Origin: Eubacterium sp. CAG:251
GTDB lineage: Bacteria; Bacillota; Clostridia; Oscillospirales; Acutalibacteraceae
Reading direction: 5' to 3'
Assembly: GCA_000436835.1 (NCBI GenBank)
Contig: FR889113.1
Location: 1-27,263 of the forward strand
DNA: 27,263 nt
The notes under the pieces were generated by a model. The model was not told the DNA's origin. It was given only the letters and a program-made list of their open reading frames with translations, and ran no database searches. The translations under genes and the position numbers were made by a program. This document shows positions 24,839 to 27,263 of this stretch, one piece after another; the stretch's first letter is position 1, and each line of letters opens with the position of its first letter.

Positions 24839-26239
24839 TTAAAATCCAAACGGATTATTTGAGCCACCGCCCATTTTTCCCATCATTTTTTCAGCCATTT
24901 CGGGATTGGCTTGCATCATACGACGCATCTTTTTGCTCATTCTCGGACCTTTATTACCGCCGATTTGTTTAACCATTTTTTGCATTTGCTTAAACTGAGC
25001 CAAAAGTTTATTTACATCCTCAACCTGCATTCCGCAGCCTTTAGCAATTCTGCGTTTTCTTGACGGATTGATAATGTCAGGACGCTCACGTTCCTGCTTA
25101 GTCATAGAATAAATTATTGCTCTGAAACGGTCAAAAGCCTTTTCGTCAATATCTTCATCCTTAATTTTATTGCCTATGCCGGGAATCATCTTAATTGTAT
25201 CTTTAAGACTTCCCATTCTTTCAATCTGCTCAAATTGATCAAGCAAATCGTTAAGGTCAAATTTATTCTTGGCAAGCTTCTTTTCAAGTTCAGCCGCCTT
25301 TTTCTCGTCAAGACTTTGCTCTGCTTTTTCAATAAATGAAAGAACATCGCCCATACCCAAAATACGGGAAGCCATACGTGACGGGTGAAAAGTTTCAAGA
25401 TTGTCAAGTTTTTCGCCTGTACCGATAAACTTAATCGGTTTGCCTGTAACAGCCCTTACGGAAAGCGCCGCACCGCCACGAGTGTCACCGTCAAGTTTTG
25501 TAAGAATAACGCCGTCAATGCCGAGCGTTTCATTAAAGCTTTTAGCAACGTTAACTGCATCCTGACCTGTCATTGCATCAATAACAAGCAAAATTTCGTG
25601 AGGATGAACGGTTGAACGAATATTTTGCAGTTCCTCCATAAGTTGCTCGTCAACATGCAAGCGACCTGCCGTATCAAGAAAAACATAGTCGTTGCCGTGG
25701 TCTTTAGCAAACTTAACTGCCTCTTCGGCGATATGAACAGGATTTTCATTACCCATTTCAAAAACAGGAACGCCAACCTGCTCACCAACAACCTGAAGCT
25801 GCTTAATAGCCGCAGGACGGTAAACGTCACAAGCTACAAGAAGGGGTCTGTGTCCTTCTTTTTTTAATTTAAGGGCAAGCTTTGCCGAATGAGTTGTTTT
25901 ACCACTACCTTGCAAGCCACACATCATAACAATCGTTGGTGGATGGTTGGCAATTGCAAGCCTTGCTTCGTTGCCTCCCATAAGCTCGGTAAGTTCTTCA
26001 TTAACTATTTTAATTACCATCTGACTCGGAGTAAGTGACTCCATAACGTCAGCACCAATAGCTCTTTCGGTAACCTTTGCGGTAAACTCTTTAGATACTT
26101 TATAGTTTACATCAGCCTCAAGCAATGCAAGGCGAACCTCACGCATTGCCTCTTTAACGTCTGACTCGGTTAATTTGCCCTTGGCACGTAATTTTTTAAA
26201 CGAATTTTCAAGTCGTTCACTCAAGCCTTCAAATGCCAA
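24839..26239 (-). CDS. ffh: signal recognition particle protein Ffh (SRP54)
   Basis: The GTPase of the signal recognition particle, bringing ribosomes that make membrane proteins to FtsY. The 466 residues contain the N domain (1-90), the G domain with GLQGSGKTT at 108-116, DTAGRLHVDEQLM and TKLDGDTRGGA, and the methionine-rich M domain with IPGIGNKI, the SRP RNA-binding SRKRRIAKGCGM and a Met-rich tail. The start is TTG 26239, with AGGAG seven bases or so upstream; no ATG fits better. Follows ylxM by 21 bases, as in Bacillus. Confidence 0.97.
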   Translation of the reverse strand: MAFEGLSERLENSFKKLRAKGKLTESDVKEAMREVRLALLEADVNYKVSKEFTAKVTERAIGADVMESLTPSQMVIKIVNEELTELMGGNEARLAIANHPPTIVMMCGLQGSGKTTHSAKLALKLKKEGHRPLLVACDVYRPAAIKQLQVVGEQVGVPVFEMGNENPVHIAEEAVKFAKDHGNDYVFLDTAGRLHVDEQLMEELQNIRSTVHPHEILLVIDAMTGQDAVNVAKSFNETLGIDGVILTKLDGDTRGGAALSVRAVTGKPIKFIGTGEKLDNLETFHPSRMASRILGMGDVLSFIEKAEQSLDEKKAAELEKKLAKNKFDLNDLLDQFEQIERMGSLKDTIKMIPGIGNKIKDEDIDEKAFDRFRAIIYSMTKQERERPDIINPSRKRRIAKGCGMQVEDVNKLLAQFKQMQKMVKQIGGNKGPRMSKKMRRMMQANPEMAEKMMGKMGGGSNNPFGF

Positions 26240-26260
26240 GAAATCAACTCCTAAAAAATT

Positions 26261-26626
26261 TTATCCTTCTTTTAGAAAAGAAGCAAGTGTTTTAATTCTT
26301 GCAACATTATCATTAACTTCCATAGAAAGTGTATGATTGAGGTTATATTCGTTGATTTTATCAGCGCATTCAACGATTTCGTCAACGCCCTTTTTCATTT
26401 CAGTAAAGCGTTTTGCAAGACCGAGCCTTTTTTCCATATCAAAAAGCTGAGCTTCTGCACGTTTGATTGAATCTCGAACGCCTTGACGACTTATACCCTC
26501 GTTTTCTGCAATTTCGGAAAGTGAGAGATCCTCTTCATAATAATAAGCAAGGCAATTACGTTGCTTTTCAGTAAGCATTTCGCCATAGAAATCGAGCAAA
26601 AACGGGATTTCAAGATTTTTTGCCAT
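26261..26626 (-). CDS. ylxM: YlxM-family helix-turn-helix protein
   Basis: A 121-residue protein beginning MAKNLEIPFLLDFYGEMLTEKQ, with a sigma-factor region 4-like helix-turn-helix (LSLSEIAENEGISRQGVRDSIKRAEAQL; about 33-60). YlxM is encoded just before ffh across Firmicutes and stimulates SRP function in streptococci. The start ATG 26626 has AAAGGAG upstream. First gene of the ylxM-ffh-rpsP-khpA operon, with a near-perfect promoter at 26683-26711. Confidence 0.93.
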   Translation of the reverse strand: MAKNLEIPFLLDFYGEMLTEKQRNCLAYYYEEDLSLSEIAENEGISRQGVRDSIKRAEAQLFDMEKRLGLAKRFTEMKKGVDEIVECADKINEYNLNHTLSMEVNDNVARIKTLASFLKEG

Positions 26627-26651
26627 GAAGCGACTCTCCTTTCAAAGTATG

Positions 26652-26673
26652 TGTAAAGTATTTAATCTTTACA
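26652..26673. promoter_or_regulatory. inverted repeat in the ylxM leader
   Basis: TGTAAAG and CTTTACA are separated by eight bases, a perfect inverted repeat about 10 bases below the -10 box and 26 above the ylxM start. It could be a protein-binding site. The 10-base word gtgtaaagta, which includes one arm, recurs at 26771-26780. Confidence 0.35.
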
Positions 26674-26682
26674 GCAAGCAGT

Positions 26683-26711
26683 ATTATACTAAAGACAAGC
26701 CGATATGTCAA
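26683..26711 (-). promoter_or_regulatory. sigma-A promoter of the ylxM-ffh-rpsP-khpA operon
   Basis: On the minus strand TTGACA (26711-26706) and TATAAT (26688-26683) match consensus in all twelve positions, 17 bases apart. The ylxM start lies 57 bases below. Confidence 0.9.
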
Positions 26712-26922
26712 GTAAAAAACGAATAATATTTTTTATTAAATTTAGTTCAAAACTATTGACACAATAAATAGTGTAAAGTAAAAAGCCTTTAAACTAAATA
26801 TTGCATAAAAATAAGCCTTAATTAAAAATAATTAAGACTTACTTACAAATAAAAACGTAATGAGAATTACTTGCCAATCCTCATTGAAGTTATAGTAAAC
26901 TAACTTTGTGTTATACTGCATA
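26712..26922. other. intergenic region between ylxM and the CRISPR trailer
   Basis: AT-rich, no credible gene. A TTGACA at 26756-26761 faces plus, but the matching -10 (TAAAAA, 26779-26784) is poor. An AT-rich hairpin, cttaatt/aattaag (26817-26823 with 26830-26836), lies further on. I looked for a tracrRNA anti-repeat complementary to the CRISPR repeat and did not find one. An RNA gene here is possible but not supported. Confidence 0.4.
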
Positions 26923-27263
26923 AGCTTTTATTTTTAAAAGATTATACAATTCTCAAACGGAAAGTTTCGTTCTGCGATTTTTTTGCGAATTTTACTACCT
27001 TATGAAATTACACTATTCTCAAACTAGGGGGGCCTTTCTGTTTGAACGAGCGTAGTTTTACTACCTTACGAAATTACACTATTCTCAAACGTGAGTTCGG
27101 AGTGAATGCAGAATTTTTAAGTTTTACTACCTTATGAAATTACACTATTCTCAAACTAATGATATTAAGAACGCATTAACAACGGGTTTTACTACCTTAT
27201 GAAATCACACTATTCTCAAACAGAAAAATGCTGTTTTTGCTTCCGCTTCCGGTTTTACTACCT
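26923..27263 (-). CRISPR. CRISPR array, trailer end, type II-A-like 36-base repeat
   Basis: Plus-strand repeats begin gttttactac and end attctcaaac. Full repeats are at 26989-27024, 27055-27090, 27121-27156 and 27186-27221; a cut one starts at 27252. A degenerate repeat at 26923-26958 keeps only its right half (two mismatches in 18). Spacers: 26959-26988, 27025-27054, 27091-27120, 27157-27185 and 27222-27251, of 30, 30, 30, 29 and 30 bases. Single-base variants: first base A at 26989; C for T at 27069 (ccttacg) and at 27206 (gaaatcac). Read on the minus strand the repeat starts GTTTGAGA and ends GTAAAAC, like type II-A repeats, and the decayed repeat then falls at the trailer. Leader and cas genes should lie to the right, outside the window. 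The array continues past the edge. Confidence 0.96.

Noticed and set aside
26756..26922. Possible tracrRNA gene beside the CRISPR array
   Set aside because: A TTGACA and an AT-rich hairpin exist, but no stretch complementary to the repeat could be found, which a tracrRNA needs. The degenerate last repeat at 26923-26958 is better explained as decay.
26923..27263. Type VI-D (Cas13d) array
   Set aside because: Cas13d repeats in related bacteria contain a short GC-rich stem around a central loop; this repeat does not, and it has the GTTTGAGA/AAAAC ends of type II repeats.

Overview
The window is AT-rich DNA from a Gram-positive, endospore-forming member of the Firmicutes. Gene content points to a Clostridia of the Ruminococcus/Oscillospiraceae type; that placement is inference, because no rRNA is present. 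Supporting signs are an intact sporulation sigma factor SigK with a membrane pro-sequence, a ctsR-mcsA-mcsB-clpC operon with CtsR operators, a CIRCE-controlled groESL operon, strong GGAGG-type ribosome binding sites, and many TTGACA/TATAAT-type promoters with 17-base spacing. Most genes lie on the minus strand.

Layout from left to right. 1-81: a terminator and perhaps the last codons of a plus-strand gene. 82-2140: a MATE transporter followed by a YhhN-family membrane protein. 2289-2972: plus-strand sigK, meeting a small coiled-coil gene tail to tail. 3256-7126: two tandem, separately promoted, membrane-anchored PpiC-type foldases. 7429-8841: plus-strand O-antigen-ligase-like membrane protein. 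8891-11202: a TetR/DhaS-type regulator and a secreted fibronectin type III protein. 11281-13209: groES-groEL. 13493-13960: an orphan two-TM protein on the plus strand. 14070-18559: the class III heat-shock operon. 18815-23206: a tightly overlapping operon (DUF1858 protein, trmK, Nif3 family, rqcH, ispD, ispF). 23361-24202: plus-strand DUF4364 protein plus a TM/coiled-coil protein. 24249-26626: ylxM-ffh-rpsP-khpA. 26923-27263: the trailer end of a CRISPR array that runs off the right edge.

Functionally this is mostly protein quality control and translation-associated housekeeping: folding in the cytoplasm (GroESL), folding outside the membrane (two PpiC proteins), regulated proteolysis (CtsR/McsA/McsB/ClpC), rescue of stalled ribosomes (RqcH), protein targeting (Ffh/YlxM), and the first and later steps of isoprenoid precursor synthesis (IspD/IspF).

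The most notable observations are: (1) a McsB that lacks the conserved active-site cysteine and the RG-x-YGEG nucleotide-binding motif, so it may be an inactive or altered arginine kinase; (2) a CRISPR array with type II-A-like repeats whose degenerate last repeat sets its orientation, with the cas genes predicted just off the right edge; (3) a consensus promoter built into the groESL terminator, with its -10 box in the hairpin loop; and (4) three CtsR boxes laid over the promoter of the clpC operon. I see no clear wholly new multi-gene system inside the window.
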